A stretch of 64,000 bases of DNA from DASWJZ01 sp963761005 (GTDB taxonomy: Bacteria > Pseudomonadota > Alphaproteobacteria > Rhizobiales > Afifellaceae). The translations under genes were made by a program, and so were the position numbers. The stretch is from assembly GCA_963761005.1 (NCBI GenBank), contig CAVXFK010000011.1, positions 177,042 through 241,041 of the forward strand. Reading direction: 5' to 3'. Shown one piece after another: positions 16,565 to 26,054 of this stretch (the first letter of the stretch is position 1; the number at the start of each line of letters is the position of its first letter). The notes beneath the pieces were generated by a model. It was not told the DNA's origin and did no database searches. It saw only the letters and a list, made by a program, of their open reading frames with translations.

Positions 16565-16870
16565 TCAATGCGTCCAGGGCTGCGTTCTGTCGCGCTTGAA
16601 ATTGTCCGAATACGCGATCGTCGGCCGCGCGCGATCGTGCGCTTCGAAGACCTGGTAGGCGATGCGGTTCCGCTTGGCGTAGTCGATCGCCTCCTCCTTG
16701 GTCTCAAACTGCAGGCGGACCTGGCTGCGCATGTCCGACGACGACGTATAGCCCATCAGCGGCTCGATCTCCGTCGGCTGCTCAGGCTCGAAGTCCAGCA
16801 CCCAGCGATGCGTCTTGGCGCGACCCGACTGCATCGCCGTCTTCGCCGGCCTGTAGATGCGTGCAACCAT
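16565..16870 (-). CDS. NADH dehydrogenase accessory subunit (NDUFS4-like, ETC complex I)
   Basis: A 101-residue protein matching the alphaproteobacterial homologue of mitochondrial complex I subunit NDUFS4 (18 kDa). The start MVARIYRPAKTAMQSG, then WVLDFEPE, YTSSSDM and KEEAIDYAKRNRIAYQVFE are typical. It sits at the membrane-arm/peripheral-arm junction of respiratory complex I on the cytoplasmic side and stabilises the enzyme. ATG at 16870 is used: the upstream frame runs into tRNA-Pro and cannot be coding there. It lies between two tRNA genes on the same strand and may be processed from one transcript with them. Confidence 0.88.
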   Translation of the reverse strand: MVARIYRPAKTAMQSGRAKTHRWVLDFEPEQPTEIEPLMGYTSSSDMRSQVRLQFETKEEAIDYAKRNRIAYQVFEAHDRARPTIAYSDNFKRDRTQPWTH

Positions 16871-16946
16871 CCTCTGCCTCGCCGTTCTGTCTCGCGCTCT
16901 TCGCCGGCTCGCCAAGCCGAACCCCGGACTTGATCCGGGGGAAGGC

Positions 16947-17023
<77 letters not shown>

Positions 17024-17129
17024 ACTGCCGCTGCCGCGTAGGCCGAGGCGGCCCGCGGGTCAAGCGGCAAGGCTCAGATAGGGCGCGAAAACCCAGGCGA
17101 TAAGGGCATTTTCGGCCCGTGCCCCGACT

Positions 17130-17145
17130 TGTGAGCCCCCTCACA
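17130..17145. promoter_or_regulatory. CRP-like palindrome upstream of the small secreted protein
   Basis: TGTGA-GCCCCC-TCACA matches the TGTGA-N6-TCACA site of CRP-family regulators exactly; the wider repeat TTGTGAG/CTCACAA (17129-17146) is perfect. It lies about 90 bases before the ATG at 17229 and upstream of tRNA-Pro on the other side. The regulator is not identified. Confidence 0.5.
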
Positions 17146-17228
17146 AACGCGGGTCATCCGACGTGAGAAACCAAACCATCGCAAGACCCCGGGGGGCAGA
17201 CACCACCGGGCTAACGATGGAGACGAAG

Positions 17229-17585
17229 ATGAACCTTTTCCGCACCACGACCGCCGCTTTCGTCGTCGCCGCTTCGCTCGCCACGGCCGGTTCGGCGTCC
17301 GCCTACGAGCGCTGGGTCGATATCCACAACGTCGGCAGCAGCACCGTCGTCGCAGTCCAGGTCAGCGATATCGGCAGGAGCGACTGGGGTCCCGACATCC
17401 TGACTGGTGTCATTCCGGTCAACGGCGTCGGCGAAGTCGATCCGGCCCGCTCGCGCGGCTACTGCCGCTTCGATATCCGTCTGAGCTACGACAATGGCGA
17501 CACGGCCGAGATCTACGACGTGAACCTCTGCGAGGCGGTCGATCTCGTCACCGACGGCTGGACCTACCAAGTCTATTCGATCTGA
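17229..17585 (+). CDS. Small secreted protein of unknown function
   Basis: A 118-residue product with a clear Sec signal peptide (MNLFRTTTAAFVVAASL... ending SASA, cleavage near residue 25). The mature part is about 93 residues, beta-rich and acidic, with two cysteines (in RGYCRFD and VNLCEA) that could form a disulfide in the periplasm. It begins ERWVDIHNVGSSTVV, resembling uncharacterised Tat/Sec-exported proteins of rhizobia that bind the cell surface, but no function is known. ATG 17229 follows ATGGAGACGAAG. A CRP-like palindrome lies upstream. Convergent with metC. Confidence 0.75.
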   Translation: MNLFRTTTAAFVVAASLATAGSASAYERWVDIHNVGSSTVVAVQVSDIGRSDWGPDILTGVIPVNGVGEVDPARSRGYCRFDIRLSYDNGDTAEIYDVNLCEAVDLVTDGWTYQVYSI

Positions 17586-17647
17586 CCTAGCCAGCCTGAA
17601 ACGCGAGCCGCCGACGGAGCAAACCGGAGGCGGTTCCGCGTCTTAAG

Positions 17648-18832
17648 TCACGTGGACGCCATCGCGGCGAAGCCGCGCTCCAGGTCGTCGACGATGTCGG
17701 CGACATCCTCAAGCCCGATGTGAAGACGGACGACCGGCCCTTCGGTCCAAGGGCGGACGGTGCGCGAAGGCTCAAGCTCGGCGAGGACAGCGAGGCTCTC
17801 GAAGCCGCCCCAGGACGCTCCGATACCGAACAGCTCGAGCGCATTCATGAAGCGCTTGGCGTCATCGACGCTCGCATTCAGAACGAACGCGAACAACCCC
17901 GACATGCCGCCGAAGTCGCGCTTCCAGAGCGCGTGACCGGGGTCGTCGGGAAGGCCGGGGCAAAGCACCCGCTTCACTTCGGGCCGCGCTTTGAGCCAGT
18001 TCGCGATCGTCAGCGCGCTCCGCTGGTGCCGCTCGAGCCGGACGCCCATCGTCTTCAGCCCACGCAGCGTCAGCCAGATCTCCTCGGTGCCGGCCTGCAG
18101 GCCGAGCGTGAGGTGCAACTTGTGCAGACGCCGCCACGCCTTGGCGTTGGCGGAGATCGAGCCGATCAGGAGATCGGAGTGGCCGCCGAAATACTTGGTG
18201 CCTGCATAGGCCACCATGTCGACTCCATGCTCGAGGGGGCGATAGAGAACCGGAGTCGCCCAGGTGTTGTCGAAGACGGTGACCGCGCTTTCTTTCTTTG
18301 CTGCGGCGACGATTGCCGCAATGTCGGGCATCTCGAAGGTGAGGGAGCCGGGCGCTTCGATGAGCGCGACCGAGGCGCCCTTCATCTTCGCTTCGACGTC
18401 GTCGTTGGACAGCGGGTCATAGTAGACGGCCTCGGCGCCGAACATGGAGAGGATCTCGTCGCCGAAGCGCCGCGAGGGATAGTAGACGTTGTCGGGAAAG
18501 AGGACCTTCGTCTGTGGTCTGACCGCGGCCATGATCGCGACCGTGACCGCCGCGAGACCGGAGGGGACGAGCACCGTGCCCGCGGTCTCTTTCCCTTCGA
18601 GCGCCGTCAGCGCCGTCGTCAGCGCCTCGATCGTCGGCGTGTTCATGAGCCCGTAGGGATAGCGCTGCCCCTCGCGGTCGAGCATCGACTCCACGGTTTT
18701 GTGCAGCACGGTAGAGGCGCGCACGACCGGCGGATTGACGAAGCCGTGGAAGCTCATCGGGTCGAGGCCGGCGTGAGCGAGAAGCGTGTCCGTTCTCCAG
18801 TTGGTCCGATTCTTGCGACCTTCGTCAGGCAT
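17648..18832 (-). CDS. metC: Cystathionine beta-lyase
   Basis: PLP enzyme of the Cys/Met-metabolism family, 394 residues, that cleaves cystathionine to homocysteine, pyruvate and ammonia for methionine synthesis. The cofactor-binding Lys is in AGTKYFGGHSD (about residue 214), and GLAAVTVAIMA with SRRFGDE and FDNTWATP are as in alphaproteobacterial MetC. The N terminus (TNWRTDTLLAHAG) and the C-terminal VRLHIGLEDVADIVDDL are typical of the family. It is divergent from aapJ. This arrangement next to aapJQMP is common in rhizobia, where cystathionine or its breakdown products may be handled with the transporter. Confidence 0.93.
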   Translation of the reverse strand: MPDEGRKNRTNWRTDTLLAHAGLDPMSFHGFVNPPVVRASTVLHKTVESMLDREGQRYPYGLMNTPTIEALTTALTALEGKETAGTVLVPSGLAAVTVAIMAAVRPQTKVLFPDNVYYPSRRFGDEILSMFGAEAVYYDPLSNDDVEAKMKGASVALIEAPGSLTFEMPDIAAIVAAAKKESAVTVFDNTWATPVLYRPLEHGVDMVAYAGTKYFGGHSDLLIGSISANAKAWRRLHKLHLTLGLQAGTEEIWLTLRGLKTMGVRLERHQRSALTIANWLKARPEVKRVLCPGLPDDPGHALWKRDFGGMSGLFAFVLNASVDDAKRFMNALELFGIGASWGGFESLAVLAELEPSRTVRPWTEGPVVRLHIGLEDVADIVDDLERGFAAMAST

Positions 18833-19046
18833 GGGAAATCCTTGTCATTTCGCGCTCGCAATAGGCGAAGCCGACGAAAAGTCCAAATACCGTTGTTGGA
18901 GCGGAGGCTTGACCGATACTGCCGTTTGCCGTTCGATGACAGGAATGCGGACGAAAGGTGACGAAAGCGAAGCACGGTCGCGCCGAGTGCGGGCGATCGC
19001 GTTGCGTCGCCGCGCGGACGCCATCTAGACAGGGAAGCGGGTAATC

Positions 19047-20063
19047 ATGACCAAATACATCGCACCGATCATCGTTGGAGTGGCTCTCGGCTTCGCCGCA
19101 AGCGCCGCCTCGGCCGGCACGCTTGACGACGTGAAGGCCAAAGGCTTCGTTCAGTGCGGCTCGAACACCGGGCTCCCCGGCTTTGCGATGCCGGACGACC
19201 AGGGCAACTGGAACGGCTTCGACGTCGACTATTGCCGCGCCATCGCAGCGGCGATCTTCGGAGACCCGAAAGCCGTGAAGTTCACGCCGCTGACGGCGAA
19301 GGAGCGCTTCACGGCTCTCCAGTCCGGCGAGGTCGACGTGCTCGTCCGCAACACGACGTGGACCATGGAGCGCGACACCACGCTCGGGCTCACGTTTGCC
19401 GGCGTCAATTACTATGACGGCCAGGGCTTCATGGTGCGCAAGGACCTCGGCGTGACTTCCGCCAAGCAGCTCGATGGAGCGTCGATCTGCGTGCAGACGG
19501 GCACGACGACCGAGCTCAACATGGCGGACTATTTCCGCTCGAACAAGATCAACTACAAGCCAGTCGTCTTCGAGGCGCTTCCGGAGACCAATCAGGCTTA
19601 TGACAGCGGTCGCTGCGATGCGCTGACGACCGACGCTTCGGGCTTGGCAGCCACGCGCTTGCAGCTCGCCAACCCGGGCGACCACATCATCCTTCCGGAG
19701 ATCATTTCCAAGGAGCCGCTCGGGCCGGTCGTGCGGCAGGGCGACGATCAGTGGTTCAACGTCGTGAAATGGGTGCACTTCGCCCTGCTCAACTCCGAGG
19801 AGCTTGGCGTGACCCAGGCGAATGTCGAGGAGATGAAGGGTTCCGACAGCCCCAACATCAAGCGTCTGCTCGGCGTTGAAGGCACCTTCGGCGAAGGCAT
19901 CGGCCTCAGCAACGACTGGGTGGTGAACATCATCAAGGGCGTCGGCAATTACGGCGAGATCTTCGAACGCAACATCGGTAAGGATACGCCGCTCGGGCTC
20001 GCGCGCGGACTGAACGCGCTGTGGACCCAGGGCGGCATTCAGTACGGGCCGCCAGTCCGCTGA
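19047..20063 (+). CDS. aapJ: General L-amino-acid ABC transporter, substrate-binding protein
   Basis: Periplasmic binding protein, 338 residues, of the polar-amino-acid (PAAT) family. Signal peptide MTKYIAPIIVGVALGF... ends at ASA near residue 23. The mature protein has GTLDDVKAKGFVQCGSNTGLPGFA and WNGFDVDYCRAIAAA, followed by RFTALQSGEVDVLVRNTTWT, which are the amino-acid-binding lobes of AapJ/BztA. ATG 19047 follows GGGAAG. First gene of aapJQMP, and the 55-base gap to aapQ may hold post-transcriptional control of the abundant binding protein. Confidence 0.94.
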   Translation: MTKYIAPIIVGVALGFAASAASAGTLDDVKAKGFVQCGSNTGLPGFAMPDDQGNWNGFDVDYCRAIAAAIFGDPKAVKFTPLTAKERFTALQSGEVDVLVRNTTWTMERDTTLGLTFAGVNYYDGQGFMVRKDLGVTSAKQLDGASICVQTGTTTELNMADYFRSNKINYKPVVFEALPETNQAYDSGRCDALTTDASGLAATRLQLANPGDHIILPEIISKEPLGPVVRQGDDQWFNVVKWVHFALLNSEELGVTQANVEEMKGSDSPNIKRLLGVEGTFGEGIGLSNDWVVNIIKGVGNYGEIFERNIGKDTPLGLARGLNALWTQGGIQYGPPVR

Positions 20064-20118
20064 AGATCATATGCGGGCCGGGCGCCAAGCCTGGCCCGCA
20101 GCACACTAGGCCGCGTGC

Positions 20119-21321
20119 ATGGCGATTGATCACCTAGGCAGCCTCCCGGCGGGAGCAGGCGTCGCAAAGGCGCCGTCGCTCCTGAACAACCCGACGGTCC
20201 GCGGCTACGTTGTTCAGGTCGTCTTGATCGTTGCGGTCCTCGCCTTTACCGGCTGGATCATTCACAACACGGCGCAGAACCTTCAGCGCGCGCATATCGC
20301 CTCCGGCTACGCCTTCCTCGAGGACCGTGCCGGCTTTGAGATCGGCCAGTCGCCGATCAGCTACACTCCCGACCGCACCTACGGTTACGCGCTCTTCGTC
20401 GGCTTCCTGAACACGCTGGTTGTTGCCGGGCTCGGCATCGTGGCGGCGACGATAATCGGGTTTCTTGTCGGCATCGGGCGGCTTTCGGTGAACTGGCTGA
20501 TCCGCCAGCTCTGCACGGTCTACGTCGAGGTGTTCCGCAACATCCCGCCGCTTCTCGTGATCTTGTTCTGGTATTTCGGCGTCATCGCGGTTCTGCCCAA
20601 CCCGCGCGACGCGATCGACACAGGCATTGGGATCAGTCTTTCCAACCGCGGCGCCTTCATGCCGCGGATGCTTTTCCATCCGGGAGCGGGGTGGATTGGG
20701 ATCGCCTTCCTTGTGGCGCTTGCGCTGGCGATCGCCACGACCACGTGGGCCGGCCGCAAACAGCTTCAGACCGGCCGCCGCCCGTCGGTCTTTTGGATCA
20801 ACCTCGGGCTACTGATCGGGCTTCCGCTCGTCGTCTATTTCGCAGCCGGGATGCCGCTCGGCCTGGAATTTCCAGAGAAGACACGTTTCAGCCTGAGCGG
20901 CGGCATGCAGGTGCAGCCGGAATTTCTGGCTCTCTTCCTCGCACTTTCGATCTACACCGCGTCCTTCATCGCCGAGATCGTGCGCGCCGGCATTCTGGCG
21001 GTCAGCCACGGGCAGACGGAGGCGGCGCGCTCGCTCGGCCTGCGCGCAACGTTGACCCTGCGGCTCGTCGTCATCCCGCAGGCGCTGCGCGTGATCATCC
21101 CGCCGCTCACGAGCCAGTATCTGAACCTCGCCAAGAACTCTTCGCTCGCGGTGGCGATTGGTTATGCTGACTTGGTCTCGGTCGGCGGGACGGTCCTCAA
21201 TCAGACCGGGCAGGCGGTAGAGGTCGTTTCGATCTGGATGGTCGTCTACCTGACGATCAGCCTCGTCACGTCGCTTTTCATGAATTGGTTCAACTACCGC
21301 ATGGCGCTGGTGGAGAGGTAG
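20119..21321 (+). CDS. aapQ: General L-amino-acid ABC transporter, permease 1
   Basis: Inner-membrane permease of 400 residues, longer than most PAAT permeases because of extra N-terminal and central segments, as in AapQ/BztB. Several hydrophobic helices are visible, beginning near residue 30. The conserved coupling region EAARSLGLRATLTLRLVVIPQALRVIIPPL holds the EAA loop that contacts the ATPase. A segment after helix 4 contains the WFYFGV-type region (LVILFWYFGVIAVLP). The gene ends 4 bases before aapM, so translation is probably coupled. Confidence 0.93.
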   Translation: MAIDHLGSLPAGAGVAKAPSLLNNPTVRGYVVQVVLIVAVLAFTGWIIHNTAQNLQRAHIASGYAFLEDRAGFEIGQSPISYTPDRTYGYALFVGFLNTLVVAGLGIVAATIIGFLVGIGRLSVNWLIRQLCTVYVEVFRNIPPLLVILFWYFGVIAVLPNPRDAIDTGIGISLSNRGAFMPRMLFHPGAGWIGIAFLVALALAIATTTWAGRKQLQTGRRPSVFWINLGLLIGLPLVVYFAAGMPLGLEFPEKTRFSLSGGMQVQPEFLALFLALSIYTASFIAEIVRAGILAVSHGQTEAARSLGLRATLTLRLVVIPQALRVIIPPLTSQYLNLAKNSSLAVAIGYADLVSVGGTVLNQTGQAVEVVSIWMVVYLTISLVTSLFMNWFNYRMALVER

Positions 21322-21325
21322 GCCG

Positions 21326-22468
21326 ATGGCCGATATTCAGGCCGAGACAAGTCTCGTCTTCGTGCGGCGTGAGGTGGCCGCCGCCGAGCCGCCGCCGCGT
21401 ACGGTCGTGGGGCCCGTGGCTTGGCTCAGGCGCAACCTCTTCGCAAGCGTTGGCGACACGATCCTCACGATCATCGGGCTCACCATCGTGGCCCTGGTAT
21501 TGCCGCCTTTGATCCGCTGGGCCTTCGTCAGTGCGGCTTGGAGCGGTAGCGACCGCAGCGTCTGCGTAAGTCCCGACGTCGGAGCCTGCTGGGCCTTCGT
21601 GAAGGCAAAGTTCCCGCAGTTCATCTACGGCCGTTATCCGATCGCGGAGCGCTGGCGCGTCGACGTCGTGTTCGCGCTTCTCGCCCTCGGTCTCATACCC
21701 TTGGCGATCCCGTCGGCACCGCGCAAAGGCGCCAACGCGATCTTCCTTTTCGCCATCTTCCCGGTCGTGGCGCTCGTTCTTCTGATCGGCGGCTTTTTCG
21801 GCCTGCCGGTCGTCGAGACGCCGCTTTGGGGGGGCCTCCTTGTCACCCTCGTCGTCTCTTATGTTGGGATGGTCGCCTCGTTGCCGTTCGGGATTCTGCT
21901 CGCGCTCGGCAGACGCTCCAAGATGCCGATCGTGCGCACGTTCAGCGTGGCGTTCATCGAGATATTGCGCGGCGTGCCGCTGATCACGGTGCTTTTCATG
22001 GCGAGCGTGATGCTGCCGCTTTTCCTGCCGCCCGGCGTGAACTTCGACAAGCTGTTGCGGGCGCTGATCGGGGTCGCGCTCTTCTCTTCCGCGTATATGG
22101 CTGAGGTAGTGCGCGGTGGCCTGCAAGCGGTGCCGAAGGGGCAATACGAGGGCGCGATGGCAATCGGGCTTGGCTATTGGAAGATGATGCGGCTCATCGT
22201 CCTGCCGCAGGCGCTGAAGATCGTGATCCCCGGCATCGTCAACACCTTCATCGGGCTCTTCAAGGATACGAGCCTTGTCTACATCATCGGCTTGTTCGAC
22301 CTGCTCGGCATCGTTCGGCTGAATTTCTCGGACACCAATTGGGCGTCCTGGCAGACGCCCGCGACTGGACTGGTGTTCGCGGCGCTGATCTTCTGGATGT
22401 TCTGTTTCGGGATGTCGCGTTATTCGCAATTCATGGAACGCCGGCTCGACACCGGCCACCGACGTTAG
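21326..22468 (+). CDS. aapM: General L-amino-acid ABC transporter, permease 2
   Basis: Inner-membrane permease of 380 residues, the AapM/BztC partner. It has about eight hydrophobic segments; the first begins near residue 40 (VGDTILTIIGLTIVALVLPPL). The EAA loop is in GAMAIGLGYWKMMRLIVLPQALKIVIPGIVN (about 280-310). A Cys-containing periplasmic loop (DRSVCVSPDVGACW) is typical of the AapM family. ATG 21326 is preceded by GGTAGG. Confidence 0.93.
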   Translation: MADIQAETSLVFVRREVAAAEPPPRTVVGPVAWLRRNLFASVGDTILTIIGLTIVALVLPPLIRWAFVSAAWSGSDRSVCVSPDVGACWAFVKAKFPQFIYGRYPIAERWRVDVVFALLALGLIPLAIPSAPRKGANAIFLFAIFPVVALVLLIGGFFGLPVVETPLWGGLLVTLVVSYVGMVASLPFGILLALGRRSKMPIVRTFSVAFIEILRGVPLITVLFMASVMLPLFLPPGVNFDKLLRALIGVALFSSAYMAEVVRGGLQAVPKGQYEGAMAIGLGYWKMMRLIVLPQALKIVIPGIVNTFIGLFKDTSLVYIIGLFDLLGIVRLNFSDTNWASWQTPATGLVFAALIFWMFCFGMSRYSQFMERRLDTGHRR

Positions 22469-22479
22469 GAGAGACCGCC

Positions 22480-23274
22480 ATGTCCGAGAGCGCCGTCGCT
22501 GCGAGCGGCCTTCCCCATGCCGACCTTCACGTGGAGTCCGGCGCGCCCGCCGTCGAGATGGTCGACGTCAACAAATGGTTCGGCGAGTTCCATGTGCTCC
22601 GGAACATCAACCTGAATGTCGCCCGCGGCGAGCGCATCGTGATCTGCGGGCCGTCCGGCTCCGGCAAGTCGACCATGATCCGCTGCATCAACCGCCTCGA
22701 AGAGCACCAGAAGGGCAGAATCGTCGTCGACGGCATCGAGCTCACCAACGACCTGAAGAAGATCGACGAGATCCGCCGCGAGGTCGGCATGGTGTTCCAG
22801 CACTTCAACCTCTTCCCGCATCTCACCATAATGGAGAACCTGACACTCGCGCCGATCTGGGTCAGGAAGATGCCGAAGAAGCAGGCGGACGAGGTCGCCA
22901 TGCACTATCTGACGCGGGTGAAGATTCCCGAGCAGGCGCAGAAGTATCCGGGCCAGCTCTCCGGCGGGCAGCAGCAGCGCGTGGCGATTGCCCGCGCGCT
23001 CTGCATGAGCCCGCGCATCATGCTTTTCGACGAGCCGACCTCGGCTCTCGATCCGGAGATGATCAAGGAAGTGCTCGACGTCATGGTCGGCCTGGCGGAG
23101 GAGGGGATGACGATGCTCTGCGTCACCCACGAGATGGGCTTCGCCCGGCAGGTCGCGAACCGCGTCATCTTCATGGACGCCGGGCAGATCATCGAGCAGA
23201 ACGAGCCGGAGCAGTTCTTCCTCAACCCGCAGCACGAGCGCACGAAGCTGTTCTTGAGCCAGATACTGCACTGA
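22480..23274 (+). CDS. aapP: General L-amino-acid ABC transporter, ATPase
   Basis: ABC ATPase of 264 residues that drives the AapQM permeases. All motifs are canonical: Walker A GPSGSGKST (about residues 64-72), Q-loop VFQHFNLFPHLT, signature LSGGQQQRVAIARAL, Walker B IMLFDEPTSALDPE and switch VTHEMGFARQ. ATG 22480 follows AGGAGAGACC; the longer frame upstream overlaps aapM and is rejected. It is a useful contrast to the eroded ABC ATPase at 3.9 kb. A stem-loop 49 bases downstream may end the operon. Confidence 0.96.
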   Translation: MSESAVAASGLPHADLHVESGAPAVEMVDVNKWFGEFHVLRNINLNVARGERIVICGPSGSGKSTMIRCINRLEEHQKGRIVVDGIELTNDLKKIDEIRREVGMVFQHFNLFPHLTIMENLTLAPIWVRKMPKKQADEVAMHYLTRVKIPEQAQKYPGQLSGGQQQRVAIARALCMSPRIMLFDEPTSALDPEMIKEVLDVMVGLAEEGMTMLCVTHEMGFARQVANRVIFMDAGQIIEQNEPEQFFLNPQHERTKLFLSQILH

Positions 23275-23322
23275 GAAATTGATCGGCGGCGCCTTCCGTC
23301 GCCGTTCCGCTATCTGCTGATC

Positions 23323-23357
23323 TCCGGAAGTCCCTGAGCATCGGGCGAACTTCCGGA
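23323..23357 (+). terminator. Stem-loop after the aap operon
   Basis: TCCGGAAGT (23323-23331) pairs with ACTTCCGGA (23349-23357), and inner CCC/GGG can pair too, so the stem may reach 12 pairs. There is no run of T after it, so it may be a processing or transcript-stabilising hairpin instead of a strong terminator. The insertion sequence starts 8 bases later. Confidence 0.45.
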
Positions 23358-23364
23358 AGGCGCC

Positions 23365-24879
23365 GATTGTGTTGAAAAAGTCGGCGGTTGAGGCGGCGGA
23401 AATTCGCTGATTCAGTCCTGCAGAGGAGCAGGAGCTGAGTCGATGATGGGACCGCGGCAAGTCGAACAGGGTGCGCTGTTCTACGAGTTCTCGCTTGATG
23501 CGCACGTGCCGGGAGATCATCTCCTGAGGTCGATCGACCGCTTCGTCGATCTATCAGCGGTGCGGCCGGAGCTGGCGCCGTTCTACAGTTCCATGGGGCG
23601 TCCGTCGGTCGACCCCGAGCTGATGATCCGGATGCTGATTGTCGGCTACTGCTTCGGCATCCGCTCCGAGCGTCGGCTCTGCGAGGAGGTGCATCTGAAC
23701 CTCGCCTATCGCTGGTTCTGCCGACTTGGCCTCGACGGCGACGTGCCGGACCATTCGACCTTCTCCAAGAACCGGCATGGCCGCTTCCGCGACAGCGACC
23801 TGCTGCGCAAGGTGTTCGAGATGGTCGTCCGGCGCTGCATGGATGAAGGCCTTGTCGGCGGCGAGGGCTTCGCTGTCGACGCTAGCCTGATCAAAGCCGA
23901 TGCCAACAAGCAGCGTTCCGCTGAGGCCTCAGAAGACGTCGATTGGGAAGCGATGGCGCTCACGCGCCGATCCGTCCGGGAGTATCTCGATACGCTCGAT
24001 GCGGCAGCCTGGGGCGCGGCCAGCCAAACCAGGCCAAAGTTCATCTCCCGATCCGACCCGGCGGCGCAATGGACAGGCGCCCTCAAGGGGCATGCGTTCT
24101 TCGCCTACGCCACCAACTACCTGATCGATCTCGACCACGCCATCATCGTCGATGTCGAGGCAACGCGGGCGATCAGGCAGGCCGAAGTCGGCGCGGCACG
24201 CACGATGATCGGACGCGCCGAAGAGCGCTTCGGGCTCTACCCGGAACGGCTCGCCGCCGACAGCGCCTACGGCTCGGCCGAGATGCTCGGGTGGCTTGTC
24301 TACGAGCGCGGGATCGAGCCGCACATTCCTGTCTTCGACAAGTCGGCGAGAACCGACGGGACATTCGAACGCGAGGACTTCTCCTACGATCATGGGAGCG
24401 ACGTCTATGTCTGTCCTGCCGGCAAGAGGCTCACCTGTAGCGGCACGCTGGTCAATGATGGCGCGACGCTGCTCTACCGCGCCAGCAAGCACGATTGCGA
24501 TGCCTGCGAACTCAAGCCGCGCTGCTGTCCGAAGGCGCCAGCCCGAAAGGTGCCGCGGTCGATCAACGAGGGGGCGCGGGACATGGCACGCGACATTGCC
24601 AAGAGCGAGGAAGGCCTGACCTCCCGGGGCCAACGCAAGAAGATCGAGATGCTCTTCGCCCATCTCAAACGCATCTTGCGCCTCGACAGGCTCCGATTAC
24701 GAGGACCGAACGGCGCCCGCGATGAGTTCCACCTCGCAGCCACCGCCCAGAAATCTCAGGAAGCTCGCCAAGCTCATCCCGATGCCGGCACCGCAGCCGG
24801 CATAAGGCGCCTGCGCCCCCCCACCAAGGTTAGCTTCCCAGGTGCCGCCGCGCCCCACGCAGACTTCTTCAACGAAATC
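23365..24879 (+). mobile_element. IS1182-family insertion sequence, 1,515 bp
   Basis: Imperfect terminal inverted repeats define the element: left 23365-23386 and right 24858-24879 match at 18 of 22 positions, both reading GATTxxGTTGAAxAAGTCxGCG from the ends. The four bases outside each end are CGCC (23361-23364 and 24880-24883), consistent with a short target duplication, although 4 bases could be chance. Inside is one transposase gene with a frameshift. It sits between aapP and an AT-richer secreted-protein gene and interrupts neither. Confidence 0.8.
23443..24805 (+). CDS. IS1182-family transposase (single-base frameshift near C terminus)
   Basis: DDE transposase of about 454 residues. 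The N-terminal DUF772-like domain has GRPSVDPELMIRMLIVGYC and DHSTFSKNR. Catalytic residues lie in AVDASLIKADANK (first Asp), AADSAYGSAEM (second Asp) and KKIEMLFAHLKRILRLDRLRLRG (Glu). A Cys-rich insert (CPAGKRL..CDACELKPRCCP) precedes the last motif, typical of the family. At 24750-24755 the sequence reads GAAATC where GAATC would keep the family's frame; correcting one base gives the expected end NLRKLAKLIPMPA and a stop at 24805. Uncorrected, the frame runs out of the element to 24990. The one-base change may be a sequence error at a GANTC site. Confidence 0.85.
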
Positions 24880-24961
24880 CGCCACATGCGGACATCGGCC
24901 CGCCGCTTCTCAAGTGAAGTTGGAGTACGAAAACGCGCTCGGCCGGATTCCCTCTGTAGGG

Positions 24962-26054
24962 TCACTTTGCAGGTGTCGGATCCAACCTAAAAACCTGCAC
25001 GTAAAAATCTCGCCTTTCCCGATCGTAGGCCGCCAGGAACAGGTGTCCATCGATCTGAAAAATGTACTTGTAGTCGTCATGCTCCAAGGGGTCGAGACGG
25101 CTTACTTCCTTACCGTCGCTGAAATTCAGCATGCGAACATTGGTATGATGCGGCCCGAAGTGCGAAAAACCATCCTCCGCAGATTGCTCAAGCAAATATA
25201 ACGACTCTCCAAAGCGCATCCCCTGGGCGAAGGTCACGTCTTCAGAAAGCTGCACGTCGTAGAGTTCTATGAAAGCTTTGAAGATCAAAAACCGTGAAGA
25301 CCCCGCATGCCGTGCGGAGCATCACGTATCGATCGTCGAGCTTCTGGATGTCCGAAGGGCAGCCAACGCTGACCGCCTGCCCCTGTGGATCGTGGATCGT
25401 GCCGTGGAGCACGGTCGGCAGATTTGCCTCGCTGAGCAGAGTGCCATTGTAGTCGTACGAAGCAAGGTTGCCTCCGTCGTAGAGCACGAAACTCGTAGCG
25501 AACATCTGTGGCCTCGCCTGACCACTACCCCCTATGGGAACTGAGCTCTCTTGCTGAAACGCAGGCAACGAAAAGGCGTTCAGGTACAGCCCTCCGTCCG
25601 GCGCACTTTGCAGCAGGTAAAGCCTGTCAGCCAGGATCGTGCCGGAGAGGATGCCATCCCTGAGCCGCAGCGACCCAAATCGCTGCCAGTTCGACTTTTG
25701 GTATATCGAGTGCCGATTGTAGATGCCGTCCTTGGCGAAAAGATACTTGTCGGAGAAGAGCGTCGCTCGAAATTCGGCCGATGGCAGGTCTCTCACTTTG
25801 GAGCATTCGCCATTCAGTACGTTCAGCCTGCTGAAATAATTGTCCTTGGGAAACCCCTTCGTGTGAAAGGCATATGGCCCATCTAGGTAGACCCCTCCGA
25901 AAAGAGAGAGGCAGTCGGTGTGGTATTCGGTCTCCGGCTCCAGGGAGTCGCGACCGGAGGCGGAATTGGAAGCGCTGCAAAGCAAGGCGATCAACAGGAG
26001 CAGTATTTGCAGTGGAGAGCACCGCTCTGAACGCAGCTGTCGAATCAGATACAT
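24962..26054 (-). CDS. Exported protein of unknown function, frame broken once
   Basis: Two minus-strand frames (25242-26192 and 24962-25288) read as one protein if one T is removed from GAGTTC at 25262-25267: ...FDLQSFHR then LYDVQLSED, giving about 363 residues from ATG 26054. The N terminus (MYLIRQLRSERC then LQILLLLIALLCSASNS) is a signal peptide; the Cys does not form a proper lipobox. The body has repeated short strand-turn units (YDGGNLASYDYNGTLL, YIFQIDGHLFLAAYD) like beta-propeller blades, but no family is recognised. The region is noticeably richer in A and T than the rest of the window and adjoins the insertion sequence, suggesting foreign origin. Upstream it is divergent from zur. 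Confidence 0.6.

Noticed and set aside
18833..19046. Sigma-54 promoter before aapJ
   Set aside because: No TGGCAC-N5-TTGC match was found between metC and aapJ.
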